This document shows positions 11,907 to 24,254 of a DNA stretch of 64,000 nucleotides, in pieces. The notes under the pieces are model-generated. The model was not told the DNA's origin. It saw nothing but the letters and a program-made list of their open reading frames with translations, and did no database searches. Within the stretch, counting starts at the first letter, position 1. Every line of letters begins with the position of its first letter. The position numbers and the translations under genes are program-made. The DNA is from Combretum micranthum (Eukaryota; Streptophyta; Magnoliopsida; Myrtales; Combretaceae), in contig JAMXBD010000092.1 of assembly GCA_024138025.1 (NCBI GenBank), forward strand, positions 372,001 to 436,000, read 5' to 3'.

Positions 11907-11953
11907 AATTCCAACTTAAAATGGCCATAATTTGCTCATTTTAACTCGGAATT
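11907..11953 (-). other. Conserved 47-bp hairpin, element A
   Basis: Imperfect palindrome with arms AATTCCGAGTTAAAATGAGC and GGCCATTTTAAGTTGGAATT around a 7-nt loop. It starts 99 nt before the small exon in sense orientation, like copies B to E. Confidence 0.7.
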
Positions 11954-14568
11954 TCGCATATTATATACCGATTTCTACCTAATCGAAAGGATCTATCCAT
12001 TTCTAAGGTTTTTTTTATCAAAAGAAGTCATTTGGATTTCGAAATAGTGACGTGCAAAATTGTTATGAAAATTCCAAATTTCAAAACTCAAGTTTTTAAA
12101 CTTTTCTCCATCCAAAAATCTTTGTACCAAAATATAGATATTTGTTTGGTTGAAAATTCCTTTGAATATATATATAGACTCAAATTATATGCATGAATTT
12201 TGTGGTGTTGTCTCAACAATGATTTTTGTAAAACAATGTGTCTTAAAAGTAAGAAAATGCTAAGACTTGAAAATTTCCTTTTTAGTTTTGTTGGGAAAAT
12301 TTCTTAAATTATTATAAGTGAGTATTTCCTCCATTTCTTAATATTGAGAATAATTAAATTTTCAAAAAGTAATTTTAGTCTTGTTAAGATTCCTACAACT
12401 TCATTCTTAGTGGTTGAAAAATATAGTTTTTTCTAAATATTTCTTGATTATGTGTTCTAAAGTTTTTCTAAAGTTAGATCCACTTTAAATAAATAATATC
12501 AATGATCTTATAAGTTATTTATTATTTTTATTTCCTAAGTAAAGCTTATCCTTAAAAAGTTTATTCTTTGATAATTTTGTAAAACTTATCTAAACCTTAG
12601 TATGTTGATGAAAGCTTTACGTATGAGTTTAAGAAAACTTTTGTTAAACAAAGAATTAAGTTTAAAGAAACTTTCTTATTTCATTGGTTTGAAAAGAAAG
12701 TTTGTGATAGCTTTATTTTATATATTCATTGATAAAATCCCATATAGTATTATTACTAAAACTTGAGCTAAGCTTATCTAACTTTAGAAAATATTTGTTA
12801 AGATAAAACTTTAAGTTTTTATGGAAAAATCATTTCTTATGTGACAAAATTTATATTTAAAGAGAGTTCTTATTTTTATTACTTAAGAAAACTCATTTTC
12901 ATTATGGTTGAGACAATATCAACATGTTCATGCATGAATGAGATTATGTAGATATGAGAAATATAACAATATCACATAATAAGATAAGATATGTATAATA
13001 ATAAATAAGAGCATAATAATAAAGTCAAGTATTGGGAACCTTAGCTTCATCAAGGTATCTCGAGACTAAGAATAGACTAGTCCCAAAAGGAAAAGAAAAA
13101 AAAAAGAAAGAAAATTATTTTAACTTGATAATGACAAGTCTAAGACTAGAAAGACTAGTCTTAATAATAGCATCAAATAAATAAATAAATTGCAAAACAT
13201 AGAAATAAATAAATAACAAGTGAGCTTATATGCTCTAGAAAAATATATATACATAATATACATAATACTATATAGAAGTTAGATTAGAGCAAATAATAAT
13301 AACAATAATAACAACAACATAATAACAATAATAACATAATGTAAAATATGAACATGAACAAAAACAAAACATGAACGTATTGTTGCTTTTTTAACTCTTA
13401 TGAGTCTAAAAAACATACACTAAGCTCATGCTAAGTTATATGAACATGATGAGTGTCACGCCCTGAGGGGTACCCTAAACGTGGCAGTCCGCCGTACACA
13501 ATACTAAAGCCTAGGAATGACTACCTCAGTCACGCAAAGGCTTCCATATCATGTACAAGGCGTACATCACAACCAAGGGAACACATCGGAGTAGCGCAAT
13601 TTATGTTGATAATAAATAAGTAACAAGGTGAAGAGAATACTTATCATAAAACATATACATATTACATTTCAATTCTTAGGGGCATATCCCTCTATTATCT
13701 TCAAATAAATATACATCACTAATCATATAGGTCATTACATATAAAGAATCTTACAAAATTACTTCATCTTATGATTCCATTTCCTTTATAGAAGCATAAT
13801 CATCCTTCCATGACTTTCTTAATGTCATGATCCTCAATTTAAGCCATGGGTATACCTATTTCAACAAAATCTATAGAGGTATAAGCTACAACTAACTTAG
13901 TGAGATATTCCTTTTCATTCGCACCATATTTTCAAACAAGTTTATTTATATTTTCACACATATGCTATGCATACAATGCAACAATCACATGATTACGCAA
14001 ATATATATAGTTATCCAGAAACCATATATAGAACGGATTTACACCTCCGTATCAAAGGCTAGGGAATCGGGTTAAAGGTCCTCGACCTTCTACTGCTAGT
14101 CCCCAGGTCCTCACCCACAGCGTTCGGTTGGCTCGGCTCCGAACCTAGAGTCTCTTTCCCCGAGCAATTTGGATTCTTCAGGAAGGAACATAGCCCGTGG
14201 CACGCACGATCACAGCCAATCCAACTCTACGCGTAGGAGTAGCAGCCTTCCGAAAAAGATGTGACTTGATGGATGCTATGCGTGAGTGTTTTATTTTTTT
14301 AGCCAAACCTTATTAAGGTTTATTAGGGGCGATCAATCAATTTAGCAAACAATAAACAGACATACAAGTAAGTAAACAAAATTATTTAAACAAACAGTTA
14401 GAAGTTGCGATATTCTTAATTCTCATTTCACACATAAACATAGAATCATGTATACACACATAATCCCGAATTCCCCAAATATGTATCCATTTTTATCTTT
14501 TCTTAGTATACTAATGCTACTACTTTACAAGCACAAGTAAGGTAACGAAATTAGGAGGAATAACTCAC

Positions 14569-14635
14569 TCGTCCATTTCGCTATCTTCTTAGTCGTAGTA
14601 ATCCTCGAGTAGTGTATTCTCGTATCCTTCGTCAC
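14569..14635 (-). CDS. Element B conserved small exon, frame ending LLEDYYD-stop
   Basis: After acceptor TTGTCTAG the 67-nt exon starts GT (last two bases of a split codon) and reads DEGYENTLLEDYYD then TAA (complement of 14589-14591), exactly 47 nt from splice site to end of stop. Donor GTGAGT (complement of 14563-14568) follows ATGGACGA. The frame is open in this copy and aligns with the other copies without gaps. The upstream coding exon has not been found; the 5' exon has no ATG. It is either the C-terminus of an unidentified small spliced protein or a conserved RNA feature that resembles one. Confidence 0.45.
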
Positions 14636-14733
14636 CTAGACAAAATAAATACCCAGGATAAGTATTTCATGAAATTCCTATTCTTGGATATTCTAAACTT
14701 TACTTAAAATCGCGGTAAAATCGTATAAGAGGA

Positions 14734-14780
14734 AATTCCAACTTAAAATGGCCATAACTTGGTCATTTTAACTCGGAATT
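14734..14780 (-). other. Conserved 47-bp hairpin, element B
   Basis: Arms AATTCCGAGTTAAAATGACC and GGCCATTTTAAGTTGGAATT with loop AAGTTAT in sense. It lies 99 nt before the small exon. Confidence 0.75.
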
Positions 14781-17700
14781 TCGCATATAATATACCGTTT
14801 TCTACCTATTCGAAAAGATCTATCCATTTCTAAGGTTATCTTAGTCCTAAAAAGTCGTTTGGGTTCAAAAAAACGTTAGGTACAGATTTAAAACGAATTT
14901 TTCTAAACTTTTGCAAATCCATTTTCTAACTTAACTTCATTCAAAAATCCTTTAGTAAACATATAGATATATATATATATATATGTATATATAATTGATA
15001 AATCCTTTGAGATAAGCTCACTTTATATGCAAGATTTCTAATGGTAGTGTCTCAATAATTTATTTCATAAAATAATTCCTTTTTGATTTATTAAAACTTT
15101 AGCTTCGACAATTTTGTTTCAAGTCTTTTGAAGAAACTTTATCTTTTCATAGGTTGTTATAATTTGAGTATATTCTTATTTTATTTTCTTCATTCCTTTT
15201 TCCAAAACAAGTTAAATTTTCCTTTAACCTTTAGTCTTGCATAAATTTTACTCCTAGTGAGTAAAGATTAAATTTATCAAAAGTATATTAAGTTGATGAA
15301 AACCTTTTCATAATTTTGTATTTAGAATGGTTTTAGAAAATGAGTCTTGTCTTCTTATATTCATTTCTAAAATATAAGTTTTTGCTTTCTAAAACTTGTT
15401 CTTTTTTTTCTTTTGAAAAGAATCATCTTTATTGATAAAATCTATTATTGTTAATCTTACTTTATTTATATTCTTTTGAAAATGAGTTCCTTCTTTTTAG
15501 AAATTTGAAAATCATTATTTTTCCTAAGTGGGTTCATAACTTTTTGAGTTGATTTTTATCTTAACTTTGAAAACTAGTTTGTTTTCTTAGTTTTATTATG
15601 TAGTTTAAAAGAGTTTAAATCTTAAGCTTTTTGTAAAAACTTTTAATATTAATAAATTATTTTACTAAAGCTTAGGTTAACATAATATACAAAGAAAATA
15701 TTCATTTTTTGTTTTCTTGGTAATCTATTTTTATTATTTAAGAAAACGTTGAGAAAACTCTATTTCTACGTTGTTGATAATAACTTCATGATTTTGTGAT
15801 AAATCATATAATCGAAAATCTAGCTTTAAGTTCATTTAGTAAAGTAAAATTCTATTTTTAGATTAGTTGAGACATTAACATTATGTAGATGCAAGTATCA
15901 TGAGCATATAAATAATAAGAACATAAGAAAATATTAGAAATAAATAATGAGCAAGAAAATAACATATCAAGTATTGGGAACCTTAGCTTCATCAAGGTAT
16001 CCCGGTCAAGTATTGGAGCCTTAGCTTTATCAAGGCATCTCGGGACTAAGAATGGACTAGTCTCGAAAGATTAAAGAAAATAAACAAAAGATTATTTTGA
16101 CTTGATATGAACAAGTCTAAGACTAGAAAGACTAGTCTTAATAATAACATGAAATAAATAAATTGCATAACTTGAAAGTAAATAAATAACAAATGAGCTT
16201 ATATGCTCTAAATAAATATATATACATAGTATACATAATATTATATAAGTTAGATTAGAAACAAATAATAATAACAATAATAATAACAACATAATATTGA
16301 CATAAAGCAAAGAATAGAAACATGAACAAAACAAAACATGAATAAATTGTTGCTTCTTTAACTCTCATGAGTCTAAGAAACATACACTAAACTCATGTTA
16401 AGTTGTATGAACATGATAAAGAATATAGGTAGAATTTTTACCTAAAGTTTTATGGAAGGTTTGAAAAGAGATGAATAGATTTTGTGTTTGATTTTCTTCT
16501 TGAAGAGTAGAAATGGGTAGAGAGTATTTTGAGAAGGAATGGTTGGAGAGAGGTTTTGAGAGAGTATTTTAGTAGAGTTTTGTTATGTAAAATGACTGTG
16601 TGAAAGAATGAAGGAGGAATGGGGTATTTATAGAATTTTTGGAGTGAATTTTTGATGTAATAAAATAAATTGAAAAAGAAATAAAATTGGATGAATGGGG
16701 GGACAATAGGCGCCGGTTTGCTTGTATTAGGAGGGGAAATTTGATTTATTTTATTTGTTGTGTAATAAAAGAAGTAATGTGTAAAGTTGATGTGAATAAA
16801 GTTGTATTGTAAATGAAAAAAAGTAAGAAAATAGGTATGTAGGTAGTAAGAAATAGGTGTAAAAAAAAGTAGGGATAGTGAAATAGTAATAAATAGTAAA
16901 AAAGTACTATGAATAGTAGACTAAACAATTAAAGTACCGGTAGTAATAAAAATAAGCGTAATAATGCGATATCTGTAATTTTTAGCTACCGAAAAATTCT
17001 AAAACTGATATTTTTGGAATCCTTATATTTTTACAAGTCTATTGGTATAAACAGAATATTTTTAATATTCCGAGCTCCAGGAAGCGCTTTTCGAGCACTG
17101 ATCCTCTTTGAGTCTGAAGGACACTCGAAATTCGTGAATATGATATTTTTATGTTATCTTATATTATTACGGACTATTTTAAGCTATTAACTTAATTTCG
17201 TTTTCTAGGGATTGAGATTGCGGGATTGCTGGATCTTAAACACTAGGGTTTGTTATAGGCTTTGTTGATTTTTTAGGGTTCCGTTTTGACTTCCGATTTT
17301 ATTGAGTTATTCGTAAGATCATATAATTTTTGAGTTTTGATCGTTTTATATTTTTAGCTCGATATCTATGGTTTGTCTTATTTTACTTGTGATTAATTAA
17401 TAGTTTTTAGTTCTCGGGATCGTTTAACCGAGTCTATGGTTTTGAGTTGACTCAGTTTGACTTTTGGTGAAAATTGAAATTTCTGATTCTGAAATTTATC
17501 GAAAGATTTAGGATCTTATCATTTTGTTGTTAAGCGGTATTTGGATATATCATTTTGATTTGCGTTTTAAGAATCGGGTAGATGATTTGATTGGCGTACG
17601 GACGTTTATTCAACCGATCGTTGGATTTTCTATTTTGTTTTTTAGGGTTCCCTATTTCTCAAATTAAGAAATCTCGTTTTTTATCTTATTTAGAATTAGG

Positions 17701-18772
17701 TTTTAACTTGGTTCGCGTTTTAGGGTTTCGTTTCTGGTGTTTGACTTGCTTTAGAATTTGGTTTTAACTAGAGTCGATTTTTGGAATTTAAATTTTGATA
17801 TTTAGACTTCTAGGATTATTTTCTAAGAATTATGAAATTTTTGGGGGTTTACAATGAGTATATGTAAGAAATTTTTACCTAAGGTTATGTGTTTGTTGAA
17901 GATGAATAGAATGGGTTGTAGTAATATGTGGGAGATGGTTTTGTGGATAGAAGAGAGGACTTGGAAGAGATTTTGAGAGAGAGTGTTTGTGGAGTAATTT
18001 TGGTAGATTTTTAGTAGGAAATGAGTTGTGTGAAAGAATGAAGGAGGAAGGGGGTATTTATAGAGTTTTTGAGTGGAAATTAGATGTAATTAAATAAATT
18101 TAAAAAGAAAATAAAATGAGAGTGAAGAGAGAGAGAGGATGGACGGCAACATGGGGATATGGGGAGAAAATTTGATTAAATTTGTTGTTTTGTAATAAAA
18201 AGAAGTAATATGTAAAGTGTGATGTGATTAAAATTGTATGGGAAGATAAATTATAAAGTATAGGTATGGTAGAGTGTAAGAATAGAGTGTAGGAAAAAGT
18301 AGAGATAATGAAATAGTAATGAATAATAGAAATAGTACTATGAATAGTAGACTAGACAATTAAAATACTGGTAGTAAAGAAAATACGCATAAACGGCCTA
18401 TATTAGATATTTATAGTTACCGAAAAATTCTAAAACTGATATTTTTGAAAACCTTATATTTTTACCAGTCTATTGCTGTTATCGAAATATTTTTACTATT
18501 CGGTGCACCAGGGCACGGTTTTTGAAAAATGATCCTGTTCGAATCCGAAAGATACTAGAATTTTGCAAATATGATATTTTTAAGTTTTCCTATATTATTA
18601 CGAACCATTTTCCACAATTATCTTAATTTCGTTGTCTAGGGTTTAAGAACACGGGATTACCGAATCTAGATCCACTAGACTAATAATAGAAATAGGTTAA
18701 CTTTAAGGGTCCGATTTGACTTTCAGTTCTTAGTGTTTACTTTATTATTGAAAAATCTAGGGGCTTACGACA

Positions 18773-19058
18773 GCAGTATTGGCAGCTGTCCTTAATACAA
18801 GATGAGCGAAAATGGCTAAAAATTGGTTCATAGCTCTAGTGTTCTCCTCCATTGTTTGTGTCATCTGTTCATTGCTTCCTTGCATGGCATGCATTATCTG
18901 TGCATTATTAAAGGTAATGCCTTATGCATGGCAATAGGATTGGTGTTGAAATCTTCTAGCATTGGCATGTCTTGATCAATCAGATTAAGGTTAGTGTTGC
19001 CAGCATCCTGACTTATGTTGTCATCAGTGTTAGTTTGCTTTCTTCTTGGAGGTGCCAT
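18773..19058 (-). pseudogene. Tat gag N-terminus
   Basis: The first Met codon (complement of 19056-19058) opens MAPPRRKQTNTDDN, followed by an acidic stretch with NLIDQDMPMLEDF. After a frame change near 18890 it reads HAMQGSNEQMTQTMEENTRA and MNQFLAIFAHLVLRTAANTA, a coiled Gln/Met-rich segment usual before the Gag core. It is cut at 18773 by element A; the continuation is at 10634. The start was chosen as the first Met after the primer-binding-site-like sequence; an upstream in-frame TTG adds about 14 residues. Confidence 0.6.
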
Positions 19059-19084
19059 CACAACGGTGTCAAAATCATCAGTCT

Positions 19085-19100
19085 CTAATGCAGTTGCCAA
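19085..19100 (-). other. Candidate primer-binding site of Tat element
   Basis: Minus strand reads TTGGCAACTGCATTAG immediately after an LTR end ...CATCTACA. It resembles the TGGCGACTCTGCTGGG primer sites of Tat/Ogre elements but with several mismatches. Confidence 0.35.
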
Positions 19101-19103
19101 AAA

Positions 19104-19449
19104 TGTAGATGTATAGATTCAAGAGTAATAGTCACGTGCGTCATGTGTGAGTATCACTACATGGAGCCCATGAGAAATGACATGTAATGACACGTCAAGG
19201 ATGATCAAGAGAGAAGTGGAATAAGGAGGAGGAGTAAACAATCTCAATTGTCTCAAACACACTTATGACAAGTGAAGGAGCTATCGAGTATCAAACCCCA
19301 CAAGTAATGATGAACAAGTGCTCTAATCTCTTGAGACAAAAGTTCAATAGCACCTGAGTGTTTCTATCTGATTTCCTCCTTCTCCACATGAGGAGAAGCT
19401 TGGAATATTTATAGAACTTGGCCTTAAATGTCATTAGTTAGATCACGTT
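19104..19449 (-). repeat. Tat 5' LTR, promoter-proximal part
   Basis: In minus sense this ends ...TATACATCTACA just before the primer site. It contains TATAAATA (complement of 19406-19413), giving an R-U5 of roughly 280 bp. Element C is inserted about 40 bp upstream of the TATA box. The LTR resumes at 24255. No second LTR copy is in the window to confirm the limits. Confidence 0.5.
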
Positions 19450-21205
19450 TGTAAGCCTCGAAAAATTTCAGTAAATAATTCCAAAATAAACTTCGAAAAT
19501 AAATCCTAAAAATAACTCCAAATTAAAACCAAACTTCAACTAGTCCTAAATCACGAATGAATCTAGAAATTTCCCAATCTAGAGAAAATGAGAATCCTCA
19601 AAAATAAAATAAGGACTCAATAGTCTTCAAACCCAAAACCACTACGTACGAAAAATTCCATACTTAACTCTGACTTGTAAAATCTGGTAATATAGAATCC
19701 AAAAACAAATTATTAAAATGTAAATAATGATTAACCTTCGAAAATAAAACCCAATTCAATAATTCCGAAAACGTTAAGAAATATTAAATACTTCGAAAAA
19801 CAAAATTTAAAATAAATTTCTCAAATTAAAAATGTTGTATAAACATAAAATATCAATTTCCAAATTTGCAAAAATCTAAACCAGAAAATCACCCGGAAAC
19901 CCTAAGTGGAATATAGTAGTTTAAGTCCGGTAATCTCGCGCCCTTAACCCTAGAGGCCAAGGTATAGTTTAAGTGTGTAAAATAGCTCGTAGTAATATAA
20001 GATCGCTTAAAAATATCATATTGGTAAATTTTTTATCTATTTCAAACCTGTTCGGATATAAGCTTCGAAAAGCGTGTCCTAGGCCTCGAGATATCAAAAA
20101 TATACTATTAATTCCGTTATACTCGTATTTTCATAAGGATTTCTAAAATATTAGTTATATAATTTTTTTCAATAACTAGAATTATTTGATTTTACGATTT
20201 TATTCGTATTTCATTACTACCGGTAAGTAACTAGTCTTTTGGTACTATTCACTACTATTCATTACACAATTTTATTATTCTTATTTTGTAAACCCCGGTT
20301 TTCATAGTAATCAAATAAACTTCGAAAACCGGAAAACGAAACCCTAAACCGGTTTAGTTCAAGTTTTGTGAGAGAAACTTAGAAACCCTAGAACCGGCTT
20401 TCCTTTGGTTTCATATCAAAAGAACTTTTATAAAATAATTTCATGTGGAATATTGTTTTAAAGTATATTTTAAACCATGGAAAGTTTTGATTTCGAAAAA
20501 TTTTCTATTCCAGGCCTTCTCGAGCTCCATTACGGAAAAACGAACTCTGGAACTAGAATCTCAGAAAAATATTCCGAAATACTCTTTAGAACTGGAATTT
20601 TATAAGGATTTCAAAAATATAAGTTTTATAATTTTTCGGGTTATAAAAATTACAGTTATAGCATTTTTCCCTTATTTTCCTTACTACCGGTAAAGTAGAT
20701 GTCTAGTCTACTATTTATCACCATTCATAAGTACAACCTACTACACACACAACCCATACCCTAGTCTTACATCCTTACAATTACTCATTATATTTCTTTT
20801 CCAAGAAATTTTTGTTTCTTACTAAATTATTACACTTAACACTTTTATTACAAAAATTCTAATGTTTCAAACCAATTCAACTCTCCCCTCTCTCCCCCTC
20901 ACTTGGCCGATGCTACTCCCCCCATTTATCCCCCCAATTTGTTTTATTTTATCTCATTTTTATATCAAACATACCCTAATCCCACTTGATATAAACAATC
21001 TCTTTCTTTTCTCTCTCCTTCATTTACTTCTTTTGTTTCACAAAACTCAAAAAACTCTCTTGCTCTCCTCCTCCAAACCGTGAACTCCCCTCCCTCTACA
21101 CAAACACACACACTTTGTTTTTCGTTCAAATTTCTTACTCCATACAACAAATAGGTGAGAGATCTATACTTTAGGATCTTGAAACATGTAAAGGCAAGTT
21201 CCTTC

Positions 21206-21295
21206 ATGTGTGATTCCACACAAAATCCCCATGAGCTCCAAGCTAGGGAAGTGGAAATACTTGAACATGAGATCCTTGCCATCACAATGTTTTAG
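21206..21295 (+). CDS. Short conserved ORF in element C (29 aa)
   Basis: Reads MCDSTQNPHELQ, then AREVEILEHEILAITMF-stop. The same stretch occurs in D (ATG at 30168, frameshifted by one base after 14 codons) and E (ATG at 47888, stop after NPHEL then continuing in frame), with a likely ancestral start MARSF five codons upstream. It lies just after the first splice donor. The match in three copies could be simple common descent. It is not seen in A, B, F, G or H. No known domain is recognised. Confidence 0.3.
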   Translation: MCDSTQNPHELQAREVEILEHEILAITMF

Positions 21296-22976
21296 ATCTT
21301 GTTATTTAAGTTATTATGCTATTATCTTGTTTTATTATTAAGTTATGTTGTTATTATTAGTGATTTGTGCATATATTCATCATCTATTCATGATTCACTT
21401 AACCATCATAGTGTTCATGCATTTATAACTAGTTTAGTAGACTAAATCTAGTTGTTTTAAGTTCATACATGCATTAGACTTTTGTTTTATGCTCTTAGAT
21501 AACTTGTAATAGCTTAATGATTGTAGAGAAGTATTAGGAAGCTCAAGATCTATTTTATTTTCAACAAAAATAACTTTTGAAAATTCGGATAAAAAAGGAA
21601 CCCTAATTAGAAAACCTATTTTTCAACTTCAAAATGTGTATTTTTCATTTAAAATAAAGGGCTTAAGGAATAGATATCATAAATGAATGATTTTAAGAAG
21701 TAAAGTTTAGATCTATGAGTTTATAGTTTACGACCATGCATTTCTTTTATATTCATGTTCTTATTATGTGTAGATCTTGGTTTTGAACTTGAATAAAAAT
21801 AGTGAAATTTGTATCTTGGCAAAACCTATATTTAAAAACCTTCTTCCAAGTCTTAAAATGGGAGTTTTAGTTGAAAAAATGAAGGTTTAGTGGATGTATA
21901 TCATCAAGACTTCTTTTTACAAGAATCAAACGTGATTTTCAAAATAAAAATCTCATTTTCGAATTTTGGTCAAGGCATAGTTTAAAAACATGTTTTCCAA
22001 CTCAAAAATGAAGATTTTATTCAAGAAATGGAAGGCTCTTAAGATAGGATATATAAATGATGATTTTTCCTAAGTTTAGATGGGTTTTATCAAAAGATAT
22101 GTCCAACAATAAATTTGGTATATTCGGATCTCAACCAAGACCAATTTTGAAAACCCATTTATCAACTCCAAAACTCATGTTTTATGTGAAGAATGAAGGG
22201 TATAGGTAATAGGTGTCATTAAGCAGTGATTTTTACAAGTTGAAATGAGTTTTAATGAGATTAATGTGTAAAACAAGAAGTAGAATCAAGATGGAAAATT
22301 TTGAGTTAGTAGTCAACTTGTAAAATTCGTAACTTTGGATGATGCCCATGAAAACACCTATTATCCAAGTTCAAAATAAAAGTTTTATGTATTAAATGAA
22401 GTCCTTAAGTAATAGGTATCATAAAGTCTTAGATTTTAATGCATTAAACAAGTTTTTCCCAAAGGAATCCTTCAAGAAGTGGATTTTCTAAAATTCGGAT
22501 TTTTGAGTAAATCCTATTTGCAAAATGCAAATTTTTATGTAAAAATGAAGACCTTAGGTAGTATATGTTATGAAGACTCAATTTTAACTAAGATAACTAG
22601 AAATTCCTAAGAATGAATTCTAAAACACTAGTGTGATGTCAAAGTTAGAAAACTAGATTTTTCATAAGTAGTTGTTATTATGGTCTTGCAAAATAAAAAG
22701 TTATAAATTTTCTTTTAGCAAAAATCATCAAGATCATGCATACATTAAACTCATCACATGTCATTCATGTTAGCAAATCATTCATATTTCATGTATTCTT
22801 GAATTATCAAATAGGAACATTTCAAGCAATTACAAAACTATTTTTTTGGAAATGGAGATCGTTCCTGACCAGATCTGATCCCTCTGTTTCGTGACCTAAA
22901 TATTTTCAAAACTTGAAATAGTATTAGAATTAGATAGATCTTTCGAAGTAGATAAAAATCGATATATAATTTGTGA

Positions 22977-23023
22977 AATTCCGAGTTAAAATGACCAAGT
23001 TATGGCCGTTTTAAGTTGGAATT
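22977..23023 (+). other. Conserved 47-bp hairpin, element C
   Basis: Arms AATTCCGAGTTAAAATGACC and GGCCGTTTTAAGTTGGAATT with loop AAGTTAT; 18 of 20 positions pair if G-U is allowed. It ends 98 nt before the small exon. Confidence 0.75.
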
Positions 23024-23120
23024 CCCGCTTAGGACGAGAATTACGAATTTGATAGTTTGTATAAGATAGTTTGGATTAGTTTGAGTTGAAATACTTATTA
23101 GGGTATTTCTTCCTTTTTAG

Positions 23121-23190
23121 GTGACCCCGAAATCGACGATTCCCTACCACCGGATTACTTTTACTAAGAGACCGATGATCCAATGGCCGA
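23121..23190 (+). CDS. Element C conserved small exon, frame ending PPDYFY-stop
   Basis: Acceptor TCCTTTTTAG, then GT and the codons DPEIDDSLPPDYFY followed by TAA at 23165-23167, 47 nt from splice site to stop end. The exon continues to CCAATGGCCGA and donor GTGAGT (23191-23196), so the stop is 23 nt before the exon end. It is the same layout as in copies A, B and D to G. The peptide is acidic and of unknown function; no upstream start exon was identified. Confidence 0.45.
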
Positions 23191-24254
23191 GTGAGTTTTC
23201 TTCTTATTTTGTTACCTTATTTGTGCTTGTATCTAGTTACATTAGAATTATAGGAACGAGATAAAAATTGATATAAATGGGGATGGGATAGATGATAAGA
23301 CTGTGATGAAAGGATGCCAAAGAATACTAAAGCATATCGAAACCACGATTCGATTGGATAATTGCATTGTTAATATTATTTCTATTATGTGTATGATATT
23401 GGTTGGTCACTCTAAAGAATGTATGAATTTTGACCTAGGCAAAAATTAAATTAGTCATGCATTGTATCGGATATATTGCATTTGGTAGCGTGCTACTCCT
23501 ACGCAGGTCAATCGGTATGGTTCGAGGGCGTGTTTGGATAATGAGACCCGGTATCAAAGCTCATTCATAGGGAACTAAGGCTCACCAGGGATGCATTCCA
23601 TGTGTGAGCCTAGCCGAGTCGAGTGCTATGAGTCGGGGGGCTCGGGGACTAGCAGCAGTCGTGTAGACTTTAAATACCATCCCTAACCCAAGAGACGAAG
23701 GGCGTAAATCCGTTCTGTGTATGGGGTCTTGATACCTATACATAATTGTCTGGTCATGTGTTTGTTCATGCATAGCATATGAATGATTTTTAACTTGCTT
23801 GTTATGGTTCGAAATTAAGGGAATTCTCACTAAGCTAGTGTAGCTTATACCCTAATAGATGTTTGAATGAACAGGTTATCTCAAGAATGCTAAGTAAGGA
23901 CCGAGATGGTTGGAGCCGAATATGACTTCGGGATTTCAGCAGGAAGCAAGAATGCTTGAAGTTACTAGCTAGGCTCTATGAAATGCTTTGTAATTGTTTT
24001 ATGTAGTGAAATCTTTTGATGAATTAAAACTGAAGTATAGTAATTTGTAATTTGAAATATAATAAAGTGTATTTCCTTTACATTGTTATTCAAGTTGTAC
24101 CAATATAAAATGTATTACTCCGATGTGTCTCCTCCATGTGTTAGATGCCTTGTACATAGTATGAAAGCCTTCGCGTAACTAAAGCGGTCATTTCTAGGCT
24201 TTAATATTGTGTACGGTGGACTGCCAGGTTTAGAGTACCCTTCGGGGCGTGACA

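Larger units (their letters stand above)
13454..17853 (-). mobile_element. Element B: giant-LTR family, copy 2 (4.4 kb, nested in A)
   Basis: Plus-strand ends TGTCACGCCC (13454) and GGGGGTTTACA (17853) with a perfect 5-bp target duplication atgag (13449-13453 and 17854-17858). It lies inside element A, so it is younger. Minus-strand sense: TATAAATA box (complement near 16624-16632), a 5' exon of about 180 nt with no ATG, donor TTTAG/GTAAAAATTC near 16432, small exon 14635-14569, last exon from 13855. Compared with A it has about 550 bp extra near its sense start (about 17280-17850) and an internal duplication of a CTTGATRAAGCTAAGG-containing unit (15965-16045). No retroviral domain is found. 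Confidence 0.85.
10635..18772 (-). mobile_element. Element A: giant-LTR family, copy 1 (contains element B)
   Basis: Plus-strand ends are TGTCACGCCCC at 10635 and GGGGCTTACGACA ending 18772, flanked by near-identical 5-bp repeats gcagc (10630-10634) and gcagt (18773-18777). It splits the Tat gag. Without element B (13454-17853) it is about 3.73 kb. Sense is minus: a TATA box (TATAAATA, complement near 18056-18064), a 5' exon ending CCTTAG/GTAAAAAT near 17873, a small exon (11808-11742) and a last exon starting at 11029. No gag or pol is inside. I interpret it as a very large solo LTR; a non-autonomous LTR-like unit is the alternative. Confidence 0.75.
19450..24254 (+). mobile_element. Element C: giant-LTR family, copy 3 (4.8 kb)
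   Basis: Begins TGTAAGCCTCG and ends CTTCGGGGCGTGACA. Flanking pentamers are acgtt (19445-19449) and acatt (24255-24259), one mismatch. Inserted in U3 of the Tat LTR. Plus-strand sense: CT-rich leader after a TATA-like GATATAAAC (near 20988), donor AATAG/GTGAGA at 21155, small exon 23121-23190 between TTTTTAG and GTGAGT, acceptor ACAG before 23875. The motif GGGCGTAAATCCGTTCT lies in intron 2 (about 23699-23715). No retroviral protein domain is found. Interpreted as a very large solo LTR. Confidence 0.85.

Noticed and set aside
10635..13453. A and B as the two LTRs of one retrotransposon
   Set aside because: Both starts (10635 and 13454) look alike, but B has its own perfect target duplication inside A and A continues after B; this is nesting, not an LTR pair.
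16092..16334. 80-aa minus-strand hydrophobic frame, possible membrane protein
   Set aside because: Low-complexity TTA/TAT repeats in an intron-like part of element B; not conserved in other copies.
20965..21285. 106-aa minus-strand frame in element C
   Set aside because: Antisense to the CT-rich leader; GAGA-rich composition keeps it open by chance.
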